Shown: positions 1-12,097, numbered from the stretch's first letter. The stretch is DNA of 64,000 nt from Selaginella moellendorffii (GCF_000143415.4 NW_003314294.1:1391812-1455811); one strand, 5' to 3'. Notes: generated by a model from the letters alone, not told the origin. A program made the numbers and translations.

Positions 1-738
1 GCTCAATCATCTCATCCTCGCTATATCATGAAGCCACGACCACCCCATATTCCCTGTATTTTCTGAGCAAAGCCACTATGGCTTCAACCTCTGATGAACT
101 GACAAACATGCCCAGAGCTGCTTCAATGTCTTCAGCATCCGGTAATAGCTCAAGAGTCTCACTATTGTTTGGCGTCTGAACCTATGATGACCAAGTACTG
201 TCCCGCCTGCCAGCTTCGATGTGGCTCGCATCCTGAAGCTATAGTCCAGAACATCCAGCGACAGAGGATGCTGACCGCCATAATAGTTGATGAGGTCCGC
301 ATAGGCTTTCAGTACAGAAACCTTGCCAACAACGATGTTGATGAAACTTTTGGCTTGGAGGTTAGCTAGATTGCTAGTTGTGGTGTTCACTCTCACAATG
401 CTTTGATTCAGGAAGTGTGTCTCTTGATCAGTTTGATGCCTGAGAAAAGGCAGCTTAGCATCTTTGGGAACACCATGTCTGTGGCTGTTCTGGATTTTGT
501 TTCCCACGATGCCAAGTGTTTGGTTTGCCGAAGCAATATTAGTTTTCTCATATCCCGTCTCTTTATGGACAGGGTGACCTGAATGACGCATGAAAAATTT
601 TCGAGGATTGGGAAGTGAGACGGTTTCTGTCCCAGCTCTTAAACTCGTGTATTGCCAGTAACGCAAGAAGCTTGTTGGATCTCCGTGCCAAGGAAGAGAG
701 AACCGTTGAGTAGAAGAGACGGTTTTGTGAATCTCCAT
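1..738 (-). pseudogene. Decayed protein-coding fragment, family not recognised
   Basis: An open frame runs on the minus strand from an ATG at 738 down to about 190. Coding-like sequence then continues in another frame to the window edge: acidic, helical residues including LLPDAEDIEAALGMF and EVEAIVALLRKYREYG. An in-frame TGA follows near 30. A frame change plus a stop suggests a pseudogene, although a short intron around 180-200 could explain the frame change. I recognise no domain. It lies directly downstream of the inverted exostosin copy, but no equivalent sequence is seen beyond the intact exostosin gene at 31 kb, so it is probably not part of that duplication. The left end is cut by the window. 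Confidence 0.35.
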
Positions 739-789
739 TAAAATCAGTATGGCAAGGTTGATTGAATGTTATTCAATCTTCAGTAGTGG

Positions 790-3785
790 CTTCTAAGAAT
801 CTGGAAAACAAGACAAGTGTCCAAAACAGAAGGAAAAAATAGCTTCCCTATCATTCTCATTTCTTGTACTGCATGGTGAAGTGCCCTAACCACAACTCAC
901 ACACCATGTGGAATGTATTCTCTTCACAGACATGAGAAGTCTACATAGCATGTCTTGCCACCTATAGATCCAAGTAAGTTAAGGAGGGTCATTACCCTTG
1001 ATATTGTATATGTACCGTCATTGTGACAAAGAGTTATGATAATATCTGAGCATTCAAGGATGAGGCCAGTGCGAGCCACAGATATGGCTGTTGAGAGTGC
1101 TTCCTCTTCGGGGCTAGGGTGCAGAGGGTTGAGTGCAGTGGTTTGAGGTTTGAGAGGGGTGAGGCTGAGCGTTGAGCATATGCAGAGGTGCTGAGGTTGG
1201 AGTGCTATGCTGAGTGGCTGTGTGCTCATTGCCATTTAGACTGAGATCACTAGGGGGCTGGATGCTGGGCGAGGTGTGGGCTGGGCTGAGAGTGACGCTG
1301 CATGCTGGGCTGGGACGAGGTGCTGAGATGGCGCTGTGGAGTCAGGGCTGTAGAGTCGAGGTGCTACTGTGTGTGGTGATGGAGCACTGTGCTGCTGCGC
1401 ATGAGACACTGCCATTTACATCTCTCGCTTGATCAGATATGAGTGTATCGTCAAAACACTAGGAATCTCTCTCTATAGCTCTCTCCTCTCCATCGTCTTG
1501 TCCAAGCCATAGAGATCTATCTCTACTCCCTCTCAAGGTGACACCTTGCACAAAGGGCTTTTTCTGACCACACCTCACAGGCTGTGATACACCTACAGCA
1601 GAGCAAAAGAGGAGGGAACCAAGAAGATAATTTAGAAGTTTCCATCTCTCTATCCAATCTCCAAGACCCTGTTTGCCTTAAAATAACAAATGCAGCGAGG
1701 TTATGTCTTGCCACCTCATAAATCTAATACAAGGTCATGATTTTTTATATTGTATATGTAGATCTATAATGATATCTAAACATATCCATTCATCATTCAT
1801 TATGCTTCTAGTTATCTACAATAATTGAAAGTGTCAGAAGGCCTGGAAAGTGAATACCATTCAAACCACTAATAATAAGAACATACAAGAAAAAGAGAGG
1901 AAACCTGAATGAGTCAATGATAAGTATTGCTCCCTGGAGTTTTGACTTGAGATCAGTGACGTCCCGCTCTCTTAAAAAAAAACACAAATCTTTTCCAGTC
2001 CAGCACATCATTGAAAGGAAGATCGTAATGGTCTGAGAGAATCACTGGTGTGACATGAAATGAAAGGTCAGGCAAGCACATAGTAGCACTTAGAAAGACA
2101 GACCTAGCATGTATCCGTAATGTATAGAGTCGATAATACATGCACTGTTGACTTGTAGCCGCCAGGACAAATGCAAATCTTGCTCTACAAAACTGCTTCT
2201 GGTACACTAGCTCTCCAGTGGCTCTGCTCATCCAGTTATTACTGATGGCTAGAACATTGTCATCTTCCCACAGCTTGGCTAAAACCACTCGAATCTTAGA
2301 ATTTCAATGACCAGCTCAGAATTCAAGAGTTGTTCTGCACAGAGCGAGGACCAAGAATTGCATAATGACTATCAAGAGTACCTGTTTTTGACGTTGTTTC
2401 CTCCTCTAGGCAAAGCGAATGGTTGCAAAATCTGAGGCATGGAGATGTCCTTGTCCTGCTTGGGGATGAAGTCTCCATTGTATCTGGGAGAACAAACCAC
2501 ACAGATCGAGTTCTTCACCAGGTTTGCAACTTTATTTGTGGCTCTTGCCCACGGGTTACAAAGACGTGATCTGCACCATATGTTCTGGGATACTTGGCGA
2601 TCAAGCCCTGGACAATATCTGCCATCGTTTCATAAGAAATGCCCTTCATTTTGTTCCATTTTGAGGTATGATAATCAGAAGAAGAAAATGTAAACATCAT
2701 ACTTTTCCTCACATCTTGTGGCACGAAATGTGGATGAAGAAGAAATGTGCCTTGTTCAGATTTTTTGTGATGAACTTGCTCTCTCTCAGGTTTTGGAAGA
2801 AATAACCTTTGCTAGTGTTCTTGCTTGTGATTTTCCATAGTGTTTGATAGTAAGCATTTGAATCACCGTCTGGATAAATGAAAATCTTGAACCGCTTCAA
2901 CATTTACTGATAGTTCTTGAAAACGGCAAAAGAGCGGAAAACTCCCATTCCCACACCTGTCTCCTCATCAATGTCAACTTTGAGCTCTTCTCCTTGTAAT
3001 CCCGTGGCTAATTCCTGTGCACTCAAATCTTCTACATTCTCCTCATCATATCTTCAATGACTTGTCAAGGCACTAGCTCGACTCTTAAGTTTTTAGCTTC
3101 AAGCGTTTCAAGTTTTCTCTCCAGTGCTTGAATATCAGAGATTTTGTCATAGGAGACCACATCCGATACTTTATGAGCATCGACTTTAGTGCAGAAGAAA
3201 GAATTACACCAAAGGTGGCATTTCCAAGTAGAGACAGGACTCTTGTTTACTCTGGAGAAGCAAAAAAGTGTCAAAGAAACCATGGATGCTTTATTGAATA
3301 CCTCTTGGACGTGCTCTGTCTTTGTAATATCTATCCTTTTGCTACCCAAAGGACTTTAGGACTTCTTAACAAATACATGGGAGGGACTCAAAAGTCACAT
3401 TGTTTTCCGTAACATTGTGAATTTCTTTAATATTGCTCGGCGCTATGAAACAGACAAGAGCTTAAAGATCCCTAAAAGAACCATTCTAAAGAACTTACTT
3501 TGTGATGGATCATTAATTCATCCAAAAATCCTCCACAACAAAAAGAGGCAATTCCTGTTCTTCGCAATGCTCATCTGGCATTGGCAGTGATTCCGGATTC
3601 TTGTTCCAGCTACTGGTGCTAGAACAATCTGAATCGTAGCTATCCTACCATGTGACTTCCTCAAAAACGGGCTGATGGATGACTGGGCATCTTGGGCACA
3701 TTCTGAGTGAGACTAAACCACTTGAGACTCCTCCTTACCTCATCTTCTCCATGGAGAGGCTGCTAGAATGCAACGTCTCATATTT
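790..3785 (-). pseudogene. Inverted, fused, decayed copy of the SAS-4-like and exostosin genes
   Basis: Read on the minus strand, this segment follows 26205-31050 of the same window nearly base for base, introns included. From 3785 to about 3050 it matches the first exons of the SAS-4/CPAP-like gene. It then jumps to the middle of the exostosin gene (equivalent of about 29519) and follows it to its stop codon and 3' flank, ending near 790. About 2.5 kb of the parent (roughly 26998-29518) is missing, joining the two genes. Frameshifts and stops break every exon; for example the exostosin frame has a stop just before the equivalent of QMLKRFKIFIYPDG. Retained introns show a DNA-level duplication, not retrocopying. 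About 0.9 kb of foreign DNA (915-1826) interrupts the last exon. Confidence 0.9.
915..1826. mobile_element. Foreign insertion inside the exostosin pseudogene
   Basis: The exostosin copy is continuous on both sides (ending in the equivalent of the PPRPYD/AFHM coding region) but is interrupted here. Near both ends lies an imperfect direct repeat of roughly 80-100 bp, at about 952-1050 and 1705-1790. Both copies start TGTCTTGCCACCT and contain TATTGTATATGTA. Direct repeats at both ends fit a small terminal-repeat retrotransposon (TRIM-like), but I found no clear primer-binding site or coding sequence. The interior at 1080-1435 is a GC-rich stretch of degenerate GCTGGGCTGAG-like repeats. Confidence 0.45.
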
Positions 3786-3900
3786 ATAATTTGGTATTCT
3801 TGCCTGCTACCATCACTCTATAATGCTTTTGTATTTGCCATTTCATCCTTCAACATCATAAAAACAGTTATATATGTAATGATAACACTATTTTCTTGGT
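3786..3900. other. Spacer with no recognisable feature
   Basis: AT-rich sequence between the pseudogene copy and the next retrotransposon relic. Nothing is seen in it. Confidence 0.4.
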
Positions 3901-4990
3901 AGTTGCAGTGGTGGCTTAAAAATTTTATATTCAATAATATTTAACATAATGTTTCCCAAGGGGTGTGAGGTCTAGGTGTACAGTTATAATACCATAGCAT
4001 AGTGGGATTTTGGTAGTGTCGGATTGGTTTTAATTCGGACTCACTTTTGTATATAAGCTAGGGTTTTTGAGCTAATGGATATGCACATTTTTTATATTCA
4101 CTTTCTATATTCCAAGCATTCACATTGGTAGAGATGAGAAGCACCTTTTATTGTCCTTAAGGAGTGCTCAAATTTGGGATTTTGGTTTAGATTTAACTTT
4201 TGTATTGTTTAGATCTAACTTTTTCCATTTCTTTTCTTTTATTCTTTCCTTTCAGGATTTTGGTTTAGATTTAATTTTTCCATTGTCTAAATTTCCTTTT
4301 CCTTCTAGTTTTTTCTCATTTCTCTTCTTTTGTTATTTCCTTTTCATTATCTTCATGGCAAAGCAACAGTCTCTTCTAACTCTAGAGCAATAGTTGATGC
4401 AATTGCTTGATGCCATACAATTGCAATTGAACAACCAAACTAAGTTGATGGCAGCATTCACAGCACATGGTACAGTTCCTTCTGCTCTTGATGCTAATCC
4501 TTACATTTAGCCAGAGTTCTTTTGTGGGAATCTTGAGGATGATGTGTACTATTGGTTCAATCACTTCACGGTGATTGCCATATATCATTCTTAGGATGAT
4601 GCTCAACATTTGTGTGAGTTTCCCACGTGTCTCCAAGGGATGGTGCTGTAGTGGTACAATGGTTTGAGTGCAGCCACTCGTGGGGATTAGAGTGTTCTTT
4701 TGGACATTTTCAACTGCGCATTCGGACATGCTAACGATTGTAATGATGCCTTCCAACAATTGCATTGTCTTCGTCAAGAGTCATTTGAGTCGGTGATGCA
4801 ATTTGGCATTCGTTTCTGAAGCCTTTTGTTTCGTGTGGAGTCAAATATATCGGAGCGAATCAAACTAGAAATGTTGTGGCCAACACTTCATTAAAATTTT
4901 GTCGGACTTGTGCATGCACTTGCTCTAGCCACCCTTGATGATGCTTTTCACTTAGCACAACATGCTACATCTATCTATCATAACCACCTT
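3900..4990 (+). mobile_element. Ty3/gypsy relic: LTR end and decayed gag
   Basis: A TATATAAG box near 4051 is followed by an LTR end around 4122. Next comes TTGGTAGAGATGAG, a degenerate form of the initiator-Met primer-binding site. From about 4356 a gag frame can be followed to about 4990 only by reading through stops. It shows the usual plant gag pattern (EFFCGNLEDD, FPTCLQGM, then WYNGLS). At least five of six stops are TAG, at positions where Q or W is expected. The element ends abruptly near 4990, where a minus-strand relic starts. Confidence 0.6.
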
Positions 4991-6240
4991 GTAGATTACT
5001 AAGCTCTTTTTCATAGGTAAACCAAGTTTATTCACCACCTTGATACTAAAAAAGTTATATGTAACACTTGGATTGAAAGGAATATTACCCAGACTACCCT
5101 AAATATCCATTTTTTGCCGCCATAAATTGATTGCACATAGAACTATTGAGTTCTATAGAGTTAATAACTTTCACCATACTACAGTAGACACCTAAGTTGT
5201 ATCCACAATGGATTCCACCATATTCACTTTAACATTCTTTAATCCTTTTATGAGAGGATAATATTTGACTTAATATCTAGCCTTTTGGTAACAAAAATAA
5301 TTGCCCTTTACTTTGTTTTCCTCCCATTGGTCTAAATGAAGCTTCTTTTTCGTTCTTTGAGCCACAATGCAGCAATAATTATTTCTTAAAGCATTGGTTG
5401 GTTAGTCATTATGTTGACTACCCTGTAGACCATTTTATTGACTAAAGTTGACCAAGTTGACTAGCAATTTTGGCAAAAGGATCTAAGTATTAGTGATAGC
5501 ATTAGTTGTTCCTAGAAAATCCTTTTTAACCTTCTGCTATGAATTTACTAAGTTTAAACTTTTGATAAAATATTGCATCTTTAACAACTCAATATAGGTG
5601 CTTGTGAGACTAAGGTAAATATTATAGAACTTGCAAGCATATGCATCCAAAAACAAAATGCCTTACCTAATATAAAGATCAACCTCTTTAAACTTTTTGA
5701 CAAATGAAGCACAAAAAACCTTTGTCAAATCACTTCAAGAAATTGGCTTCTAATTAGTTTTGATATAGTTCTTTCACCATGAAGAAGCATAACTTATAAC
5801 TTCATCACAAAAAAAATCAATCTTCACTTTATCTTTATAAGGGTTATGAAATTAACAACTTTCCTATGATTCCAATTAACAATCAACCTCTTAACTATCA
5901 TAAACAAAGATTTTCATTCCATAATACCATAATCCTTTACATGTTTGACATACTAATGGTAATCATAGACATAAGATTGATTCAACCCTTGAGGGTCTAT
6001 GCAAAGCAAGAAATCCTGATTAATAGAATCCTTAACTTCCTTAATGTCATTCTAAACTTCAGTAATTTAGGATTTTTACTGCACGACAACATCATCAAGA
6101 GTCTCTTCCTCCTCATCATAGCCCTCATCATGAACACCATACTCATCAAGATCTATTATCCTACTCATCTGCCATCCTCAAAAGAATATGCTACTTTGGT
6201 ACCCATGAAACAAACAAGGAGAAAAACCTAAGCCAACTTC
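4990..6240 (-). mobile_element. Ty3/gypsy relic: decayed gag and protease start
   Basis: On the minus strand an acidic gag-like start (LDEYGVHDEGYDEEEETLDD, about 6170-6110) is followed by much-mutated sequence. A degenerate zinc-knuckle-like segment lies near 5290 (NYFCYQKARY). A protease-like stretch follows near 5090-5000 (TYNFFSIKVVNKLGLP, where a functional element has a T-H-N-F-I-S type motif). Many stops and frame changes interrupt it. AT-rich base use indicates old decay. The assignment rests on short motifs only. Confidence 0.4.
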
Positions 6241-7006
6241 CCAACCATAAAATATTCTTAGAATATTCATATGGTTCTTGTCATTGGAACTTTAAAACTA
6301 AACCTTAAATTCTTGAAAATAAAAAAAAATCTTATCCTACCCCTTAAAGCTTACTGTTCCATTCCTCCAATCCATAGAATGGAAGCCATTGTGTAGGTAG
6401 AGAGAATGCTATAAACCCTAAAGAAAGGTCCAAGTTGATATAATTTATCATTCTTATAAACATAATTTATTATGTAATAAATTATAATTTATCATTAGTT
6501 TACATTTTTTGTCATATGGTATATTAAATTTTTCATCTAGATATGATTTGTTATTTAGATATAAATCGATATAGTTATGTTGATATAGAATTTATTATAA
6601 AGTAGAACAACAATTTGTCATATCAAGTTTGTATAGAGTGGGAAAAAATAATTATAAATTATAAAGGCAGGAAACTAGTTTAAAAATTAGCTTCTAGAAT
6701 TTGGAGAATTGAAATAAGGGTTGCATTAAGTTAATGGTACACTAATATTTACAGAGGGTTGCATAAATTTAACAGTATACTTGCAATATAGTTGATTTCT
6801 CATAGAAAAGACTTCATAGTGAGATCTGTTGCAAAGTTGCATTCCAAACTCCCTACCATAACTGAAGAAATCATCTGCATGCTAAGGGATTTGAGAGCTG
6901 ACAAAAATTCACAACTTGCATATTGAATGTTTTCATTCATTCATTCATTAACTGTTTATAGGGTCCTATGGTGCCCACCAAGAAGCGTGAGACCAATGGA
7001 TTATAG
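6241..7006. other. AT-rich spacer, nothing recognised
   Basis: About 770 bp of AT-rich sequence with short homopolymer runs and no open frame of useful length. It is probably old transposon debris next to the LTR at 7007. Confidence 0.4.
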
Positions 7007-7370
7007 TGTAGTGCACCTGAATTTGGAGCTAAACTCCAAGTCTATTGTGCTATAAAACAAGGGTCCAGTACAATCTTACGATCACTAGCTCCCTATATCT
7101 AGCACTTGCACGCAAAATAGTGTCAAATGGTATCTGGCACAATTTTGGCATATCGATGGCCTAACGTGAGGAGGAGGGTACCCCACTAACTAGAGCAGCA
7201 TGGAACTTAGACTTAAACCTAAGCTAGACTTAGAACAAAAAGCGATAGCGATAGTCAAACTTGCATTCTAAGCACTATCCTTACTATACATTTGAAACCC
7301 CCCATAGCCAGCCCCCCCCACCCCACCCCACCCATGAGGAACACATGCTTTAGGCATCCCCATGGTTATG
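7007..7370 (-). repeat. LTR fragment, family A (3' LTR of the 7.5-12 kb element)
   Basis: Starts on the plus strand with TGTAGTGCACC and matches the LTR copies at 11805, 12745 and 13033, including the shared phrases GTGGCCTAAC and GAGGAGGGTACCCCAC. A C-rich tract at 7313-7331 lies where the other copies also have C runs. Only the inner end of the LTR is present; the start (U3 side) is missing or replaced. Confidence 0.65.
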
Positions 7371-7499
7371 GATTGAATCGATGCACCAAAGTGCCAAAGT
7401 CAGTCTACTAAAACTAACCCAAGTATTAACAAACAAGAGAAACAAAACTTGGATTTATAGAAATATATTACTTTATTGATTTGCAAGATTTATTACAAG

Positions 7500-8990
7500 A
7501 TTTACAAAAGCTAATCTTTATTACTAATCTCATATGCCATGCCAAGCTCACGAGCATGTGTAAGATTACTAAGAGATTCCTAAGTCAATTCATAAATTGG
7601 GTAACCTTTCCACTTAATTAGATACTTTCAACATTTGGCACGTTTAAGCCAGCATGTACCCAAAATAGCTTCCACTTCATATTTAAGTTCACCATCCACA
7701 ACTTCTGGTAGTGGACGAATCTCCACTTGATGTGCATCATCCATAATGTAAGGAGCCAATAAATTGGCATGAAATACATTATGAACATTGGACATTTCCG
7801 CAGGAAGATTCAACTAATAGGATACATTACCAATGCATTTCAACACCCAATAGGGTCCAACATATCTCAATAACAGCTTCGAGACAAAATTCACTTCATG
7901 TTCAAGTTCTGGGAAGATAGCCACACCTGATCTCCCACTTGATAGGATACATCCTGATGATGTTGATCCTTATCACGTTGATACCTATTTTGAGCTTTGC
8001 CCATCGCCTTAGTAGCTCTAGACCAACTTTGGCGTAGTTGCTCCGCATAAGTCTGAACGGTCGAGACCAACACTTCAAACATTGGTTTCGGTATAACAAT
8101 CTGTTGAGGAACCCCACGAGCATTCCCTTGCAGCATCTCCCATGGAGAACAACTAATAGTGCTGTGAAATGTGTTGTTATAACAGATTTCTACTGTGTCC
8201 AAATGCTCAACCCAGTCGCGTTGCTCTGCTGCAACATAGTATTGTAGATAATCCTCAACTTGAGCATTCACACGTTTGGTTTACCCATTAATTTAAGGAT
8301 GATAAGCCATACTACGTAGTTGGAACAATGTGCCCCAAAACTTCCCCGTAAATCTTGAATCTCTATTCGAGATCATCTCTTCGGGAAGACCATGAACCCA
8401 CATGGGAAAAGAGCTTTGCTGCTTGCTTCATATTCACTGTTTCCACAGTGGGAATGAAGTGTGCAATCTTTGACAACTGATTCACAACCACTATCAAAGT
8501 ATCATAACCCGTAGACTTTGGCAAGCAAGTGACAAAATCAAGTGTCACACTTTGAAATGGCCATGCTAGTGCTGGAAGGCACTGCAACTTTCTAGCCTGC
8601 TTCTCAGTTCTGCGCTTATATTGTTGGTATATAAGGCAGGAACAGACATAGTCCGCTACATCACCTTCCATACCAAACCAGAAAAATTCCTTTTTCAATG
8701 AAGCCAGAGTCTTTCGCTTTCCACCATGTCTCGCTGCCAAAACATCATGATGTTCCCGTAGAAACAATTGTTGCAGATCCTTAGAGGGAAGATACATTCT
8801 TTCTTGCTTATAGAATATAAGCCCATCTCGAACTAAAAAGTGAAGTTTCGCATTGGTGCAGCTAGCAACTTTTGCTACTTTGCTACCAGAGTTCTGCTTT
8901 GACAACTCCACATGGTGTAAGATTGCCTTCGCCAACAGATCACTTCCATATGAAGCCCAAACGTCCTCCAACCAATCCAAACTGATTGCT
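7500..8990 (-). mobile_element. Family A chromovirus relic: integrase and chromodomain
   Basis: Minus-strand frames give the integrase of a Ty3/gypsy element in pieces. The zinc-binding region and first catalytic part lie at 8980-8363 (CSCLIYQQYKRRTEKQARK, TLDFVTCLPKSTGYDTLIVV). The segment after the second Asp/Glu lies at 8310-7891 (AYHP, then VNAQVEDYLQYY). The C-terminal HNVFHANLLAPY motif and chromodomain start (YEVEAILGT) are at 7813-7628, and a decayed chromodomain tail reaches about 7540. Frameshifts and TAG/TAA stops separate the pieces. No intron is present at the two sites where the element at 57-64 kb has them. Confidence 0.8.
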
Positions 8991-9239
8991 AATATTGTAT
9001 GAAACTGAGCCTAATGACTCAATGCATCCGGAACAATATTGTCTTTACTAGGTTTATATATGATTTCAATATCATATCTAGCAAGCTTCTCTTGCCAACG
9101 AGCCTGCTTCGGCATAAGCTTCGGCATAAGTAGCAAAGTATTTTAGTATGTTAATATCTGTATAAACCTTGGTATGTCCACCCAAGTAGTGTCTCTAGTG
9201 TTCTAGTGCCAACACTATAGCAAACATTTCTTTCTCATG

Positions 9240-9910
9240 CATTGGCTATCTTCGTTGGGTTTCATCCAATTTCTTAGAATAGAATGCAACAGGACAACTA
9301 TATCGCCTTAGCATAACACCAACCGCTTTGTCACAATCTTGCTGCAACATGGCACCAATAGCGTAGCTAAATGCATCACAATGCACTTCGAAGGGTTTAT
9401 CAAGATCTGGGATCCTGAGAATAGGAACAGTAGTCAAAATCTCCTTCAATCGTATAAAAGTATGATGACAAGTTGGTGTCCAATAAAACGGTATACTACT
9501 TCTTTGTCAACTCAGTTAACAGAAGAGCAATTCTTGCAAAATTGTGGACAAACTTGCAATAACATTTTATTAAACTGAGAAAGGAAGGAACATTTGATAT
9601 AGTGGTCAGGACTTCCTAAGACTTCACCACTTCCACCTTCTTTGAATCTACCTCAATTACACCACCACCAACTATATGTCCAAGAAAGTTTATGCACAAT
9701 TATCCGAAAACACATTTACTTTCCTTAGCATACAGTTTGTGTTTATGGCTAGGAGGTAGCCTTGGAGGCAAATCCTTCGGGAAGATATCCTGATTCTACG
9801 CCAACAACTCAAATATCTTCTTTGGTACAGGATCAACTTTGTCACCAATTTGAACTAAGCCACCTACATCTTTAGCTTCCATCACTTGAACCCAAAAGGT
9901 TCGACATCCC
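9240..9910 (-). mobile_element. Family A relic: RT remnant with catalytic core deleted, and RNase H start
   Basis: From about 9900 downward the minus strand encodes the spacer before RT (DIFPKDLPPRLPPS). It then jumps within a few residues to the end of RT ([12 protein letters not shown], followed by FLGHIVGGG). The roughly 200 residues in between, which carry the YxDD active site, are absent. RNase H then starts (LRIPDLDKPFEVHCDAFSYA, catalytic D in HCDA). The element cannot encode a working RT. Several stops and a frameshift near 9450 add to the damage. Confidence 0.75.
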
Positions 9911-9924
9911 TTCTTAGCTGCTTT

Positions 9925-10360
9925 TTAAGTGACTCTCGCAGTCAAGAATTTAGCATCCCAATCCTTTGAGGAATGCTTTTGCAACTGGAAGGACACATCG
10001 GGATGTCTTTCTAACTTCAACATGATACAACTTTGTCTAGCACCATAAATCCCTTTAATATATTTGTTGAAGAAATCTATACCAAACACTATATGAAAAA
10101 TTGGTATCTTCAACACTACCAAGTCCACTCTTTCTTTCCACTTGGATATTTTTATTGGAACATCACTCACGAATTTTCTAGCTACTTGCCCACCTTCCGC
10201 AAACCAGAAGTGTATGGGCAATAGTTGCTTAGCATTCAATCCTAACAACTTCGGATATCACATTGTGTTTAGCTCCTATATCAATCATCACTCGGATTCA
10301 ATTTCCGTAGACAAAGCTTACTAGATACATTAACAGATTAGTGTTTGCATTAACTACAAG
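9925..10360 (-). mobile_element. Family A relic: aspartic protease region
   Basis: The minus-strand frame includes the second half of a retropepsin-like domain: VLKIPIFHIVFGIDFFNKY, matching the usual xFDVIxGMDWLxxY pattern. The active-site DTGA equivalent falls just upstream, near 10290, in a damaged stretch. It lies between the zinc knuckle and the RT remnant, as expected for gag-protease-RT order. Confidence 0.6.
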
Positions 10361-10620
10361 AAAAACTTGAGGAAAGCAACGAAAGTAATTCACCTCCTCT
10401 TCCTCATAATTTGCATTGACCAACTCATCAACCAATTCAACTTCACCACCACCATCTTCCCTCATGACATTAATACGAGACTTTGTCTTATGCTTGTTGG
10501 GACATTCTGAGGACCTATGTCCTGACTCTTCACAATAGAAGCAATGACCTACACTACCCATTTCACTAGGAGCAGGTTTTGTAGGTTGCTGTTGCTTCTA
10601 CCCACCAGGAGGAGGAACAA
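10298..10620 (-). mobile_element. Family A relic: gag zinc knuckle (CCHC)
   Basis: The minus-strand frame contains GHCFYCEESGHRSSECPNK, a CX2CX4HX4C nucleic-acid-binding knuckle of gag, followed by an acidic linker. It is downstream of the gag core at 10822-11780. Confidence 0.75.
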
Positions 10621-10821
10621 AGGGCCTAGGATCAGAAGTAGCTACTAGTGGTCTCCAACCACCACCACCTTTGTTAATTGTTGCTTGTGAGCCTCCAGGG
10701 TGGAACCTTCTTTCCACCCTTTGTTTCTAATCACCTTGTTTATCCTAGAATTTTTATTCTTGTCCGAGGTACTAGCATACAGTTGTTGATATTGTTCCAT
10801 GAGTAAGTGACTAAAGGCAAC

Positions 10822-11790
10822 TTACTGTGCTACCTCCTTACACTCTAGGTACGTCTTCAGTTTAAACTTCAAAATTTCATTTCGAGAAAGTGAAATTAAA
10901 CCCTCTAGGAAATAACTTTGAGCATCTTCGTCACTCATATTTGCAATCATAATGCACTTTTGAGCAAATGCATTAATGTAATACATAAGGTCCTCTTGCT
11001 GTTTTAACCGTCGCAGCTCTATATGAAATCTCAAACCAAGATCATCTAACAAGTATTCCTTATGGATACAAGACTGCATTTTGGTCCAACTTTTAGTTTG
11101 CCCTTTTTCAGCACACACCTGGCGCCACCAAGTTTTGGCATGATCGGTGAGAAAGGATTGCACATACGCAACTTTTGTACGATCATTTATGTCTGCCATT
11201 ATGAAATAATTTTCCATATCGTAGACCCAATCTTCCAAAACTTAATAGTCCTGCATGCCTCTGAAATTAGGTGGTTTTAGAGGCTTGAACTTTAAAACTC
11301 ATGCAACCGGGGGTGGTTGCAAAACTTCATCGTCCTCAAAACTTGAAGAAGAGTTTGGTTGCTTAGGTTTAGTTGGTTTAGTTGGTTTAGCTTTTTTCTT
11401 CCTCTTTTTGTTCTCCTTCTTCAATTTGCGAATTTCCCTTTGCAAATTTTCAATCTCAACTTCCTAAGCCATACACTGTAGTACTGTAGCATCTGGCTCT
11501 TTCTCTTCTGACTTAACCTCAACCTCTTCTACAGCATCTCTAGCAAGGGTTTCCTCCTCTCAATTTGCCCATCTAGAGGTTTCAGCATCATCAACATGGT
11601 TCCTTTTCACCATCCTGCTAGCTACATATATGCCTCTATGAGTAACTGAACATGCATACAACATTCTTACCGAATGGTGCAATCAACTTAATCCTATACA
11701 GGTCACTTCATATCTACTAGAAAAGTCTCAGCGTATGCAACTTGAGTCAGAAAATCTGACAAAAGTTGGATAAAAATTGCTAAGAAAATT
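10822..11790 (-). mobile_element. Family A relic: gag core and N-terminal coiled coil
   Basis: The gag capsid pattern is clear at 11238-10822: WVYDMENYFIMADINDRTK, KTWWRQV, YYINAFAQKC. Upstream (11480-11300) is a charged coiled coil and a KPTKPTKPKQP stretch. Leader sequence runs back to the primer-binding site at 11791. One or two frame breaks separate the coiled coil from the core. Residue order and spacing match the partial copy at 12098-12730 and the gag of the element at 58.6 kb. Confidence 0.75.
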
Positions 11791-11802
11791 CCTCTAATAC
11801 CA
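11791..11802 (-). promoter_or_regulatory. Primer-binding site, initiator-Met tRNA type
   Basis: On the minus strand the sequence directly inside the LTR is TGGTATTAGAGG, one base off the common plant TGGTATCAGAG site complementary to the 3' end of tRNA-iMet. It fixes the orientation of family A as minus and the inner LTR edge at 11805. The same site is seen at 12732-12742 and 13021-13030. Confidence 0.7.
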
Positions 11803-11804
11803 AA

Positions 11805-12097
11805 TGTAGTGCATTTGAATTTCAAGCTAAATTCCAAGCCCATTGCACTATGAAACAAAGGTCCTATACAATCCCATGAGCACTAGCTCCCCATATCTAG
11901 CACTTGCACGCAAAATGGTGTCAAATGATGTTTGGCACAATTTTGGCATACCGGTGGCCTAACACAAAGAGGAGGGTACTCCACCAACTAGAGCAGCATA
12001 GAACTTGGGCTTAGACCCAAACTGGATGCAAAACAAAGAGTGACACAGCTTAGTGGGAGTTTCCAACCACTATCCCTACTATAAATTTGGAATCCCC
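11805..12097 (-). repeat. LTR fragment, family A (5' side)
   Basis: About 290 bp matching 7007-7330 and 12745-13018. It starts TGTAGTGCATTTG (plus strand) beside the primer-binding site. It breaks off at 12097, where gag sequence of a second copy begins with no LTR start, so only the inner quarter of the LTR is present. Confidence 0.7.

Noticed and set aside
5866-6231. 121-codon plus-strand frame
   Set aside because: AT-rich, hydrophobic by composition, and opposite a recognisable gag relic on the minus strand.
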